NCBI RefSeq assembly: GCF_014529945.1
Contig: NZ_JACVFB010000003.1
Location: forward strand, 372,001-436,000
From: Chitinophaga varians
Lineage (GTDB): Bacteria > Bacteroidota > Bacteroidia > Chitinophagales > Chitinophagaceae
Direction: 5' to 3'
Length of the DNA: 64,000 nucleotides
A model generated the notes under the pieces. The model was not told the origin of the DNA and did no database searches. It saw only the letters and a program-made list of their open reading frames with translations. The translations under genes were made by a program, and so were the position numbers. This document shows positions 29,101 through 36,893 of the stretch, piece by piece. Within the stretch, counting starts at the first letter, position 1. The number at the start of each line of letters is the position of its first letter.

Positions 29101-29362
29101 AATTACCGTAACGGTCACTCGCGAAAGCGATGTATTTACCGTCATGGCTCCAGACAGGCATCATGTCCTGTGCTTCATGAATGGTAAGGGGAACGGCAAC
29201 GCCGCCGTTGGCGTCTACACGGTAGATATCTCCCTTGTACCCAAAGGCGATGGTCTTCCCATCCGGGGAGATGGCAGGGTAACGCAGCCAAAGCGCGTTC
29301 TCCTGGGCATAGGTGACAGTGGCCATCAGCCAGGCTGCACAGGTGAATAGCAATTTCTTCAT
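26138..29362 (-). CDS. Tricorn-like protease (S41 family) with beta-propeller domains
   Basis: A 1074-residue exported protein (signal peptide MKKLLFTCAAWLMATVTYAQ). Residues 20-640 contain WD40/PD40-like propeller repeats (..ISPDGKTIAFGYKGDIY.., ..WSHDGKYIAFASDRYG.., ..FSPDGKEIAYVEDR..). A low-complexity Lys/Asp/Ala linker around residue 580 follows a long loop. A PDZ domain (..LGLLFDERFTKDGLKVDEI..) and an S41 C-terminal processing peptidase domain come next, with GNYSDAF giving the candidate nucleophile Ser980. Domain order matches archaeal tricorn, here in the periplasm, where it probably degrades peptides. No partner aminopeptidase gene is adjacent. Confidence 0.93.
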   Translation of the reverse strand: MKKLLFTCAAWLMATVTYAQENALWLRYPAISPDGKTIAFGYKGDIYRVDANGGVAVPLTIHEAQDMMPVWSHDGKYIAFASDRYGNFDVFVMPAEGGTPVRLTSNSSADYPYDFTPDNKQVLFGAGRNAPAASIRFSYRLFDNLYTVPVTGGRPMLVSAAGAEFARYNSKGDQIIFQDRKGYEDAWRKHHVSSVTRDIWVYDINKNNYQQVSTFEGEDREPLFGSDNSIYYLSEKGGISQNLFKSSLADKNKMEQLTRFDKHPVRHLSRSTNNTFCFTYNGEIYTLKEGAQPQKINVRIFNDGRNGIQKPLPVNGNVTEFAMSPDGKQMAFVARGEVFVTSVEGNMTKRVTNTPQQERMVKWSPDGKRLVYAAERNGNWDIYQSTIERKEEPYFFAATVLKEEPLIATAAEEFQPSFSPDGKEIAYVEDRNILKVFNIASGKSRVLLPKGHNHSYSDGDWTFSWSPDSKWIVVEDQGGYAFTSNATIIPVDGKGESIRPVNSGFGENNIKWSADGKLMTWESSREGRKSLARQGSRETDVYAVFFDQETFDKYKLSKDEFNLLKEQEDNAKKGGKDTAAKKDTTAAKKDFRPDFNNLDNRQQRLTINSASISDYVMSKDNSKLYYTAAFEKGYDLWVTEPRTGDTKILAKLGGTPGGIELSKDGNSLFVSNRGSVVKVDVASGKITPISISSEMLLDQAAERAYILDHAWKQVKEKFYDPTIRNMDWKMYRDAYARFLPHISNNYDFQELLSEMLGELNGSHTGGRYTAVRPDGDATASLGLLFDERFTKDGLKVDEIIDGGPFDKAGSKMKAGAVIDKIDGEAVTAKRDWAEQLNRKAGHNVLISFTDADGKHYEETVKPISRGEEGTLMYKRWVNNMRKMVDKLSGGKVGYVHVQGMNDASFRSVYDEVMGKNRGKQALIVDTRFNGGGWLHDDLYNFLSGKKYLDFAPQGDLLKGGEPQGQWQGPSCVLMSEGNYSDAFIFPYVYKQGKLGKLIGMPVPGTGTAVWWETQIDPSIVFGIPMIATIGKEGRPTENLQVEPDIRVPLRYEDFLAGKDDQLETAVKEMLKEIK

Positions 29363-29462
29363 AAGCTTTAAAAGCGATTTGTTGTTTGGTCAGTAAAGCA
29401 AAATAAAAAAAAGCAGGGGGAGTTCTCTCTAATTAATGATAAATGGCACATTCGGGTGATGG

Positions 29463-30509
29463 TCAGTGGTAGGCTATTTCCTCCAGCCTGCCGGGCTGCT
29501 GCAAGGTAATGCTGCTGCCTTTGACGGCAATCAGCTTCTCACTACGGAATTCACTCAGGGTGCGTATCAGCGATTCGGTGGCGGTGCCGGCCAGCGCAGC
29601 CAGTTCATCACGGGCAATATCAATGGTATAATTGGCGGAGCGGTCTACCTGGTACTTATTACGCAGGTGTATCAACGCGCTGGCCACTTTCTTGCGCAAC
29701 GTGTCATAGGCGATGCCCAACAGCCGCTCTTCTTTCTCTGTGACGTTACGGGCCAGCAGGCGCACGAAGCGCTGTATGATCAGGGGACTATGGTCAAACA
29801 AAGCGGTGGCGTCGTCTTTGGGTATCAACGCTATCTCAGCGTCTTCCATCACCACGGCAGTGGCTTTGTACGTCTCTTCTTCCAACAGGGCAATGTAACC
29901 GAAAAAGTCCCCTGTATTGTATAAACCAATCACCAGATCTTTTCCATCTTCATGGGTTTTGATGGTCTTCACTTTACCCGACAGCAGGTAATACAGGTAT
30001 CGCGGCGTACCGCCTTCCCGGTATATCTCCTCATGTGCAGCGGCCCGGATGGTATTACGGTCTTCCAGAAAGCGGGTGATCACCGACTTAAAATCGCGCT
30101 CCGTTTCCCGCGGTGAATGCAGCAGCGCTTTTCGTTTTAACCGGTTCGCAATCGTCTGTACCAGATCGTGGCTGGTATAGGGTTTCACCATATAGTCGTC
30201 GGCGCCCTGGTTCATGGCCGTGCGGAAAGCGTGTGGTTCGTATTTGTCGGCCAGCATAATAAAAGGTACCGGCTGAAAACGCGGGTCCTGCCGCAGCAGC
30301 TCCAGCACCGCCAGCCCGTCGGTGCCGTCCATGGCCATTTCACACAGTATCAGGTCGGGCAGGTGCAGCCTGGCGGCAGCTATGCCGCTTTTCCCATCGG
30401 AGGCAGACAGGACTTCATAGCCCTGCAACATCAGCATTTCGCGTGTAGCCGTGGCCGCAGCTTTTTTGGTCGAGATCAGTAATAAGGTATGCATACTGTT
30501 GTTTAACAA
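29463..30509 (-). CDS. Regulator: degenerate receiver domain plus Crp/Fnr cNMP-binding and HTH domains
   Basis: A 348-residue protein (or 343 from the second Met). Residues 7-125 have the fold pattern of a response-regulator receiver (..GYEVLSASDGKSG..PDLILCEMAMDG..QGADDYMVKPY). The acidic pair after the first strand is replaced by S13-T14-K15, the phospho-acceptor Asp by Glu57 and the conserved Thr/Ser by Ala87; only Lys109 remains. Residues 150-270 form a cyclic-nucleotide-binding fold and 285-340 a Crp-type winged helix (..DELAALAGTATESLIRTLSEFRSEKLI..). It probably does not use normal phosphorylation. No kinase lies beside it. Confidence 0.9.
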   Translation of the reverse strand: MLNNSMHTLLLISTKKAAATATREMLMLQGYEVLSASDGKSGIAAARLHLPDLILCEMAMDGTDGLAVLELLRQDPRFQPVPFIMLADKYEPHAFRTAMNQGADDYMVKPYTSHDLVQTIANRLKRKALLHSPRETERDFKSVITRFLEDRNTIRAAAHEEIYREGGTPRYLYYLLSGKVKTIKTHEDGKDLVIGLYNTGDFFGYIALLEEETYKATAVVMEDAEIALIPKDDATALFDHSPLIIQRFVRLLARNVTEKEERLLGIAYDTLRKKVASALIHLRNKYQVDRSANYTIDIARDELAALAGTATESLIRTLSEFRSEKLIAVKGSSITLQQPGRLEEIAYH

Positions 30510-30566
30510 CGGATGCCCGGCATTGTTATGTCAAAAATTTCCCCAAACGGGTTCGTTATCATTTTA

Positions 30567-30633
30567 TTTGTTTAAACACGAATAAATTTTATTAAACAAA
30601 CAATCAATTTTATTAAAAATAGATTTAACTTTG
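30567..30633 (+). promoter_or_regulatory. Regulatory region with direct and inverted repeats and a -7 element
   Basis: AATTTTATTAAA occurs twice, at 30585-30596 and 30606-30617, exactly 21 bp apart. TTTGTTTAA (30567-30575) is mirrored by TTAAACAAA (30592-30600). TAACTTTG (30626-30633) matches the -7 consensus and ends 7 bp before the ATG at 30641, which would leave a very short leader. Confidence 0.45.
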
Positions 30634-30640
30634 TTCAACA

Positions 30641-30925
30641 ATGAAACAGATAAAGAAAACATTACCCCTGTCCTGCCCCAGCTGTGCCTCACCGTTAAAG
30701 GTAACGTCACTGGCCTGTGAGGCTTGTGACACCACTGTTTCCGGCAGCTTTGAACTACCGTTGCTGGCACGTTTGTCGGCAGATGACCTGCAATTTGTGA
30801 TCGACTTCGTAAAAAGCAGTGGCAGCCTGAAGCTCATGGCACAACAGCTGGGATTGAGCTACCCTACGGTACGCAACCGGCTCGATGATATTATCGCCAG
30901 CATAGAAAAGATTGAAAAAATATAA
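30641..30925 (+). CDS. DUF2089 family protein (zinc ribbon plus HTH)
   Basis: A 94-residue protein. The N-terminus carries CPSCASPLKVTSLACEAC, two CxxC pairs of a zinc ribbon. The C-terminus (LSADDLQFVIDFVKSSGSLKLMAQQLGLSYPTVRNRLDDII) is a helix-turn-helix of the DUF2089 type. It is probably a small DNA-binding regulator. It leads an operon with the Yip1-like membrane protein (10 bp downstream) and the hydrolase, and the repeats just upstream suggest autoregulation, which is an inference. Confidence 0.85.
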   Translation: MKQIKKTLPLSCPSCASPLKVTSLACEACDTTVSGSFELPLLARLSADDLQFVIDFVKSSGSLKLMAQQLGLSYPTVRNRLDDIIASIEKIEKI

Positions 30926-30935
30926 AAACACGCAC

Positions 30936-31490
30936 ATGAACACCTGGTTACTACGTCCGTTTACCTACATCGCCGGCAGCAAAGCCCTGCTGGCCGGATG
31001 GATCGTAATGCTGATCACCTCCGTAGTGGCGTATTTCAGCAAAACCCATTTCGACGGCGCCATCGACGCGCATGTCGGCGCCACGCTTATGCCTTATTTT
31101 ATTTATCTCCTGGAAGCGTTCATTGCCTGGGGATCTATGGTGTTGGCCTGCTATGCGGCTGCCGCCATCTTTGCGCGCACCTCCTTCCGCCTCATCGACA
31201 TCGCCGGAACGCTGGCCCTGGCCAGGGCCCCGCTCCTGCTCATCGCGCTGATTAACTTTGCCATGCCGGCCACAGTAGACCCCACTGCTATTACGCCCAT
31301 GGTCATCGTGCTGGCGCTGATTTGTCTCCCCATCTTCATCTGGATGCTGGTACTGATGTATCAGGCATTCAGCGTCTCGGTCAACCTGAAAGGCAACAAA
31401 GCGGTGATCATCTTTATCGTTGCCCTGTTAGTAGCAGAAGTCTTTTCCAAAGCATTGATGCACTTTACCTTTCCGCTCATGACATCCTGA
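30936..31490 (+). CDS. Yip1-like multi-pass membrane protein
   Basis: A 184-residue membrane protein from the ATG at 30936; an in-frame ATG at 30912 would overlap the upstream gene. Five hydrophobic segments are visible (about residues 17-33, 50-75, 88-107, 117-140 and 152-170). The N-terminal ..LLRPFTYI.. and the spacing of helices resemble the Yip1 domain family (PF04893). The role is unknown. The tight spacing between the DUF2089 regulator and the hydrolase suggests co-expression. Confidence 0.7.
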   Translation: MNTWLLRPFTYIAGSKALLAGWIVMLITSVVAYFSKTHFDGAIDAHVGATLMPYFIYLLEAFIAWGSMVLACYAAAAIFARTSFRLIDIAGTLALARAPLLLIALINFAMPATVDPTAITPMVIVLALICLPIFIWMLVLMYQAFSVSVNLKGNKAVIIFIVALLVAEVFSKALMHFTFPLMTS

Positions 31491-31505
31491 TTTAAAAAAA
31501 ACAGT

Positions 31506-32756
31506 ATGAAAAAAATTTGTTTACTGACAACCCTGCTGTTACCTTTTCTGAAGATGACAGCGCAGGTTGATTACCTCGCTGCTGCCGCAAAAGTTCAACG
31601 TTACTACAACCGGCAGCAAGCCGACAGCCTCTATGGCATGTTTGGCAACACCATCAAATCCATGCTGCCTCCGGACCAGACACGGACCATGCTTTCCCAG
31701 CTGCAAAATCAACTGGGCAATATGATGCAACTCACCCCTACCGGCGGCGACGGTACCTATCAAACATGGAAAGCCGATTTCGCCAAAGGCACCCTGACGA
31801 TGATCCTCGCACTGAATGCCAACCATCAGATGGAAGGGTTCCGCTTCGTACCCTATCAGGAGAAAAAAGCTACCGAAACCACGGCCGACAACTACAACCT
31901 GACGACTGCCGATGCTACGATTCATGGCACGCTCACGCTGCCGGTAAGCAATGGCCCGGTGCCGGTTGTACTCCTCATCGCCGGCTCCGGCCCTACCGAC
32001 CGTGACGGCAACAATAACATGGGCCTGAAAACCAATGTTTACAAAATGCTGGCAGAAACACTCCAGGCTGCCGGCATCGCCTGCGTGCGATACGATAAAA
32101 GAGGCGTAGGCGCCAGCGCCACCGGCAAACCCGAAACAGACATTTCATTCGAAGGCACCGTCAACGATGCCGCCGGTTTTATCAACATGCTGAAAGCGGA
32201 CAAACGCTTTTCCCGTGTCATCGTTGCCGGCCACAGTGAAGGATCGATGATCGGTATGCTGGCCATACAACGCAGCCCGGCCGATCAGTTCATCTCCATC
32301 GCCGGCGCAGGAGAACCGATTGATGTCATCCTCGAAAGACAACTGAATGCACAGTCACCTCCCCTGGCAGCGAAAGCGAAAAGCATGCTGGACAGCCTCA
32401 AACAGGGCCATACGGTCGTCAACACAGAACCTGCGTTACAGGGATTGTTTTATCCCGCAGTACAACCGTATATCATGTCATGGGTAAAATATGATCCGGA
32501 GAAAGAAATCGGTAAATTAAAAATACCCATCCTGATCATACAGGGCAACACCGATGCACAGGTCAGCGTCAACGATGCCCAACACCTGAAACAGGGCGCT
32601 CCTGCTGCTCAACTGAAAATAATCGATCAGATGAACCATGTGCTGAAAGTGGCTCCCGCCAGTGGCGGCATCAACGACATCACCTACGCAGATCCCACCA
32701 AACCATTGAGTGCAGCGTTGGTGAAAGATGTGGAAAGTTTTATCAAAAGCAGATAA
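31506..32756 (+). CDS. Exported alpha/beta hydrolase with DUF3887-like N-terminal domain
   Basis: A 416-residue protein with a signal peptide (MKKICLLTTLLLPFLKMTAQ). Residues 22-110 resemble the DUF3887 domain often found before secreted hydrolases. Residues 130-416 form the alpha/beta hydrolase fold: LLIAGSGPTDRDGNN as the oxyanion-hole segment, GHSEG with nucleophile Ser244, IQGNTDAQVSVNDA holding the acid, and DQMNHVLK holding the catalytic His. It is probably a periplasmic esterase or peptidase; the substrate is unknown. Last gene of the DUF2089/Yip1 operon, it converges with the GH100-like gene. Confidence 0.88.
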   Translation: MKKICLLTTLLLPFLKMTAQVDYLAAAAKVQRYYNRQQADSLYGMFGNTIKSMLPPDQTRTMLSQLQNQLGNMMQLTPTGGDGTYQTWKADFAKGTLTMILALNANHQMEGFRFVPYQEKKATETTADNYNLTTADATIHGTLTLPVSNGPVPVVLLIAGSGPTDRDGNNNMGLKTNVYKMLAETLQAAGIACVRYDKRGVGASATGKPETDISFEGTVNDAAGFINMLKADKRFSRVIVAGHSEGSMIGMLAIQRSPADQFISIAGAGEPIDVILERQLNAQSPPLAAKAKSMLDSLKQGHTVVNTEPALQGLFYPAVQPYIMSWVKYDPEKEIGKLKIPILIIQGNTDAQVSVNDAQHLKQGAPAAQLKIIDQMNHVLKVAPASGGINDITYADPTKPLSAALVKDVESFIKSR

Positions 32757-32758
32757 CG

Positions 32759-33949
32759 TTATTTCTCCCGGGAACTACGTTTACGCATCTCCTCGAAAAA
32801 AGGCGTCCTGCGCTCCTCTACACACTTCAATGCATAGAGGTACAAAGCAGCAGACCACGACTGCCAGTTCTGTCCTTTAGGTAAGCCATCCTGCGCGCGC
32901 AGCCACTCGTTGAATCCATACTCCAGTGCCTGCGCGTGCGACGGCTTCACCGCATGCGCCAACGCCAGCAGTTTCTTTTCCGCCAGCTGATACTTTCCTG
33001 CCGCTACTAACGCAGCGATATACACGCCGCATACAAAAGGCCATATGCCACCATTGTGATAATCGCCCGGCATATTAAATTCCTCGTCACGCTTGCGCCA
33101 GTCCGGATCTCCGGGCTGTACATAAGGGAAAAAATTAGGCGGTAATTCAGACGCCAGCTCACCTTTCTCCCGCATCACACTACACTCTGTTTCAATCCAG
33201 GCGATCATACGTTCTGCTCTCGACGGTGAGGCAATACCTGTCAGGATAGCGAGACTGTTGCCCAACAGATCAAACCGTTCGCTGCTGTATATTTTGTAAG
33301 ACCAGCAGGCATAGTAGGGTTTGTTTTTTACCGTGAGACCTTCATGTACATGCTTGTGCATAAAGTTGCAGGTGATGGTAAAATGCCGCATCTCCTGCAG
33401 AAAGGCCTCGGCACGCTGATGCCGGTCAAACATGCGCAGCCCGGCATACACGAGTGTATTGACATACAATCCGTACCCCAGCACCCACTGCTCATCGCGC
33501 CAGTCGCTGGTAGGCAGCTGTGCCACCAGCAGCCGGTCGGAAGGACTCTGGTAATACAACCACCGGAGCGCTTTGTCCGCCGCTTCCTGTAAAAAATCGG
33601 TTTCTCCCGTAAGCTGCCGGTATATACTGACGCCCACCAGGAACAATGGCGTAGTGTCGCTGGCGCCCAGATTTTCCGGGTCGTGTGCCAGCGAAGGGAT
33701 ATGCCCGTGTTCTGTCTGATGATGGGCCAGCATGTCCAATACCCGGCGCATACTCATGATCAGTTGTTCATCGCCGGAAACGGCGATGCCAAAGAAGGTA
33801 AACACCATGTCCCGCGTGTAAGGCTCCGGATATGCCCAGCCAGCGGTTCGTGGCAAACCGGCGAAAGGGCCGCGGCGGTTGTGATGCAACACTTCCAACG
33901 CAGCTTTTCTGGCTTGTTCCACCTCTCCGGTAACGGTATACGTTTTCAT
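32759..33949 (-). CDS. GH100-like (alpha/alpha)6-barrel glycosidase
   Basis: A 396-residue cytoplasmic-looking protein without a signal peptide. YPEPYTRDMVFTFFGIA, SDTTPLFLVGVSIY, LPTSDWRDEQWVLGYGLYVNTLVYAGL and GDYHNGGIWPFVCGVYIAAL follow the layout of GH100 neutral invertases and related amylo-alpha-1,6-glucosidase-like six-hairpin enzymes, with candidate acids in TRD and SDWRDE. A sucrose or alpha-glucoside substrate is possible, but the family assignment comes from memory of motifs. Its ATG overlaps the stop of the glycosyltransferase by 4 bp (ATGA), making it the last gene of a three-gene operon. Confidence 0.7.
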   Translation of the reverse strand: MKTYTVTGEVEQARKAALEVLHHNRRGPFAGLPRTAGWAYPEPYTRDMVFTFFGIAVSGDEQLIMSMRRVLDMLAHHQTEHGHIPSLAHDPENLGASDTTPLFLVGVSIYRQLTGETDFLQEAADKALRWLYYQSPSDRLLVAQLPTSDWRDEQWVLGYGLYVNTLVYAGLRMFDRHQRAEAFLQEMRHFTITCNFMHKHVHEGLTVKNKPYYACWSYKIYSSERFDLLGNSLAILTGIASPSRAERMIAWIETECSVMREKGELASELPPNFFPYVQPGDPDWRKRDEEFNMPGDYHNGGIWPFVCGVYIAALVAAGKYQLAEKKLLALAHAVKPSHAQALEYGFNEWLRAQDGLPKGQNWQSWSAALYLYALKCVEERRTPFFEEMRKRSSREK

Positions 33950-35115
33950 ACAATACCCAGTTTTTCGTGTACGATCTGCAAAAAACGACTGGCCACCACA
34001 CGATAGTCAAAGCGTTGTTTTACACGTGCCCTGCCGGCAGCGCCCATTTGTATCCGCAGGTTTTTATTGAGCAGCAATTCGCCCAGATGTACGGCTATAT
34101 CTGCGGCGTTGGCGCGGTAGTCCACGGTACGAGGCGTATCAAACACCACAGTGCGCCGCCCTTCAAAGCCCGATTCGGTGCCCACTTCCACCTCCTTTAA
34201 TACTACCTCACGGGCCACACCGGCCAGCAGCGCTGTTTCCCCATGCACCAGCGTATCCAGCATCCCCATCGCGCGGAGGCTCACCACCGGTTTACTACAG
34301 GCGCCGGCTTCCACCTGCGTCATACCAAAACCCTCCAACCGGGAAGGCGCCGCATAGATATCACAGGCGCCTATCAGATACGGCATGAAGTTGCGCGAGA
34401 TTTTATACTGTGTATAAATCACCTGCTGATCTATGCCTAATTGTTTCGCCAGCTGCATATCTGCTTCGTTCTGGTAGTCGGTGCGTTCCTGCGGCCACAC
34501 CTTACACACATATTTCCAAGGCGGCATTTTCCCGTTGAGCTGCGCCAGCGCATGCATTACTTCCTGCGCGCCTTTCGAGGCGGCATCGCCGCCAATGGTC
34601 AGTATCATCAGCTCATTGTCGCGGATGCCCAGCGATTCACGTACGGCGGCCACTTTAGGGTCTGAGGCGCTAAAGGGACGGAAAGCATCCGTATCGCAAC
34701 CCACGGGCAGCACTTCGATGTTGCGGCCGCTGATGCCGTCGCGGATATACATGTCTTTTACCCAATTGGAAGTCACCAATATCAGCGGTAGCGTATTAAG
34801 CACGTTTTGATAATTGGCGATATATCCATCGGCTACCAGCCAGGGCACAGCGGTACAACCAAAATACTGCGGATGCAGCACCAGATGCGGGATATAGCCC
34901 CAGTAGCCTACACCCGTCACCACGTCCGGTTTAAACCAGCGGTAGTACCACTCTTTTTCCTGGTTGGACTCATAATGTACAGCATAAACATCTACGCCTA
35001 ATTCCTTCAGGCCCCTGTATAGCAGGTCGCCCTGCGTGGCCAGTCCTCCGGGCCCGGCCGGATAATCGTATAAGACAAGTACTTTCATGGCAGGATACGG
35101 TTTCTGCTCAGCCAT
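33946..35115 (-). CDS. Glycosyltransferase family 4
   Basis: A 389-residue GT-B fold enzyme. The N-terminal half has LVLYDYPAGPGGLATQGDLLYRGL (the glycine-rich acceptor loop). The C-terminal half has ILTIGGDAASKGAQEVMHAL and PSRLEGFGMTQVEAGACSKPVVS, the E-x7-E nucleotide-sugar motif. The nucleotide sugar and acceptor cannot be read from the sequence. It overlaps PIG-L by 31 bp and the GH100-like gene by 4 bp, so all three are probably made together. It does not start like BshA of bacillithiol synthesis. Confidence 0.9.
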   Translation of the reverse strand: MAEQKPYPAMKVLVLYDYPAGPGGLATQGDLLYRGLKELGVDVYAVHYESNQEKEWYYRWFKPDVVTGVGYWGYIPHLVLHPQYFGCTAVPWLVADGYIANYQNVLNTLPLILVTSNWVKDMYIRDGISGRNIEVLPVGCDTDAFRPFSASDPKVAAVRESLGIRDNELMILTIGGDAASKGAQEVMHALAQLNGKMPPWKYVCKVWPQERTDYQNEADMQLAKQLGIDQQVIYTQYKISRNFMPYLIGACDIYAAPSRLEGFGMTQVEAGACSKPVVSLRAMGMLDTLVHGETALLAGVAREVVLKEVEVGTESGFEGRRTVVFDTPRTVDYRANAADIAVHLGELLLNKNLRIQMGAAGRARVKQRFDYRVVASRFLQIVHEKLGIV

Positions 35116-35729
35116 TGTGCCGCCTCCGCTACCGTGCTGAACGTCCGGAATGCTTCTGCGGAAGGGGTGATCTTCGCTTCCCAGCTATCGTGACTAAATC
35201 CATATATATCGGTGATGATGCTTTTTTTCTGTTGGTAGATCTCCGGTGGCAACGGCAGGTAGATATCTGCCAGTGGGTCTGCCAGCGGAAAATGGCTGCG
35301 ACTGCCATCATCATAAGCGAAGCACCAGAGCTCCGGTGATGATAGCCGCTGTTGCTGCCACAACTGAAACACGGCTTCGCTGACTTCTTCATGCCGGCGG
35401 TGCCTGGTATACTCTCCCGCGATATTGTGGGTAATGATCAGGTCAAATTGTGTATATGGCAACAGTTGCAGTACCTGTTCCGCCACAACCGGAATCGACA
35501 GCGGTGTCTGCTCCGGGCCGTCGTCCATATCAGCCATCTCTCCGGTGGCGCCCAGCGCCTGCAATACCGCGGCGAAACGAGGCGCCCTGTCTGCATCATT
35601 GGCTCTGCAGATACAGGCCACAAAACACGTCCATTCAGGGTGGCTCAACAAGGTGCCGCCTGCCCATAATGTTTCATCGTCCGGATGGGCCACTATTACG
35701 GCCACCTTTTTCTGTATTGCGGAGCGCAT
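35085..35729 (-). CDS. PIG-L family (LmbE-like) deacetylase
   Basis: A 214-residue zinc-dependent deacetylase. VAVIVAHPDDETLWAGG is the family's AHPDDE metal-binding motif, and THNIAGEYTRHRRHEEV carries the second metal-binding His. Members remove the N-acetyl group from GlcNAc-linked molecules, for example in mycothiol, bacillithiol and GPI synthesis. It is the first gene of the operon with GT4 and the GH100-like enzyme. A GlcNAc-type sugar added and then deacetylated is a reasonable model, but the product is unknown. Confidence 0.9.
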   Translation of the reverse strand: MRSAIQKKVAVIVAHPDDETLWAGGTLLSHPEWTCFVACICRANDADRAPRFAAVLQALGATGEMADMDDGPEQTPLSIPVVAEQVLQLLPYTQFDLIITHNIAGEYTRHRRHEEVSEAVFQLWQQQRLSSPELWCFAYDDGSRSHFPLADPLADIYLPLPPEIYQQKKSIITDIYGFSHDSWEAKITPSAEAFRTFSTVAEAAQWLSRNRILP

Positions 35730-35867
35730 GGTTTATCAGGATGTGGTATACCGGTGACGAGGCATCAAGAAACGTACCCGAACGCAACGGAGAGATGATT
35801 GTTCTCCCATGATCGTACAACTATCATGTTAACACGCAGTCACACCGGGATTTTCCCCGATAACATT

Positions 35868-35905
35868 TGATTAACCACGTGTTAATCATAATGATTTTAA
35901 ATTTG
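35868..35905 (+). promoter_or_regulatory. Palindromic operator candidate plus -7 element
   Basis: TGATTAAC (35868-35875) and GTTAATCA (35881-35888) form perfect 8-bp arms around CACGT. Ten bases further on, TAAATTTG (35898-35905) matches the Bacteroidota -7 element, so the palindrome covers the -33 region of a promoter reading towards the gene at 36010. The core ATTAAC-N5-GTTAAT recurs at 44149-44165. Confidence 0.5.
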
Positions 35906-36009
35906 TCTGCGATATTTTACTTAGTTAGGATATCTACCATAAACCGAAAGATCAACCAAAGTGTGGTCCAACCCTTACTGTATGACCCAAAACCAACCAA
36001 TTTCCACTG

Positions 36010-36750
36010 ATGGAAAAATTACAACGTTATGCAGCCATAGCCGCCTTTCTGGATGAGAGGCTGGACAACATGCTTCGACGGGGAGACCTGACCACCTTCT
36101 CACTTAATAAGTTAACCACTGCGCCGCTGAAAGACGCAGACCAGTGGTATCCGCAGACAGCGGCACAACTCAGCCCGGTAAGCGAGGCGCCGGCAACAGA
36201 TAATCCGGAAGATGGGACATGCTGCCTGCCCGTGGAAGAGCCCGACCCATCCCTGTTCTGCTTATCGCTGCCTACAGCGCAGGACGGACCGCCTGTCTCT
36301 CCCGGCCGCGACCCTATGCTCCGCTGGCTTTCATTGGTATGTGAACAGCTGCTGTCTTTACATGCCATCGTTCCTCTCGTCCAGAAAATTAAGCAAGGTG
36401 CCGTCATCTGGTATGTCAGGGACAATATGGCCAACGACATACAGATCTGCCTGTCTACCTTTTCACAGGCGGTCGATTTCCGGTTCAATAAAACCCGACA
36501 GCATAACTATTGCCGGAACAGGGTCGTTAACCTCCCGTTAGTCCGCGACATTGTGTTACATATACGCATTATATTTCGTACCTTGAAACTACACCCCGAC
36601 GACGGTAAGGATGGTGACGTGGATCATATTCCGGTGATCAGGAATTATTTCACTAACCAGCAAACCGCTACTAATGCAGTTAAAACAAAAAATCATAAAA
36701 ATCACGAACGACGCCATCGTCAGGCTGGAAGCACGCCCAAACCGAAGTGA
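36010..36750 (+). CDS. Protein of unknown function, first gene of an XRE-linked locus
   Basis: A 246-residue soluble protein with no signal peptide and no family that I recognise. Residues 1-45 are helical. Residues 45-100 form a Pro/Ser/Asp-rich linker with two Cys. Residues 105-200 are helical and rich in Leu, Ile and Arg (..WLSLVCEQLLSLHAIVPLVQKIKQG.., ..VRDIVLHIRIIFRTLKL..). The tail is strongly basic (..KTKNHKNHERRHRQ..). The last 77 bases overlap the next gene in another frame, and the basic tail may be read-through from that overlap. A promoter and palindrome lie 100 bp upstream. Confidence 0.6.
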   Translation: MEKLQRYAAIAAFLDERLDNMLRRGDLTTFSLNKLTTAPLKDADQWYPQTAAQLSPVSEAPATDNPEDGTCCLPVEEPDPSLFCLSLPTAQDGPPVSPGRDPMLRWLSLVCEQLLSLHAIVPLVQKIKQGAVIWYVRDNMANDIQICLSTFSQAVDFRFNKTRQHNYCRNRVVNLPLVRDIVLHIRIIFRTLKLHPDDGKDGDVDHIPVIRNYFTNQQTATNAVKTKNHKNHERRHRQAGSTPKPK

Positions 36751-36883
36751 AGAAGACAACGAGATCCTGGAAGTACTACTGATACTACGGGACGGAGCCG
36801 CAGAAATGGACTCGGAGGAAGCGCTCGACCGATGGCTTGATTTTATGTGGAAGGTGCTGATCGATCTGGGATTTTCATATTGA
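36674..36883 (+). CDS. Small acidic protein of unknown function
   Basis: A 69-residue protein, largely helical, with an acidic centre (RSEEDNEILEVLLILRDGAAEMDSEEALDRW) and an aromatic C-terminus. It overlaps the end of the preceding gene by 77 bp and ends 10 bp before the XRE regulator, so the three genes are probably one transcript. I recognise no family; the size and acidity would fit an antitoxin-like or adaptor protein, but that is speculation. Confidence 0.55.
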   Translation: MQLKQKIIKITNDAIVRLEARPNRSEEDNEILEVLLILRDGAAEMDSEEALDRWLDFMWKVLIDLGFSY

Positions 36884-36893
36884 AACAACGACC

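Noticed and set aside
26390-29350. Long open frames opposite the tricorn-like protease gene
   Set aside because: They mirror the protease codons, contain no domain and have no signal or start context.
33946-35729. Bacillithiol synthesis (BshA/BshB) reading of the GT4 and PIG-L genes
   Set aside because: The transferase lacks the BshA start pattern I know, no BshC is present and a glycosidase is the third gene.
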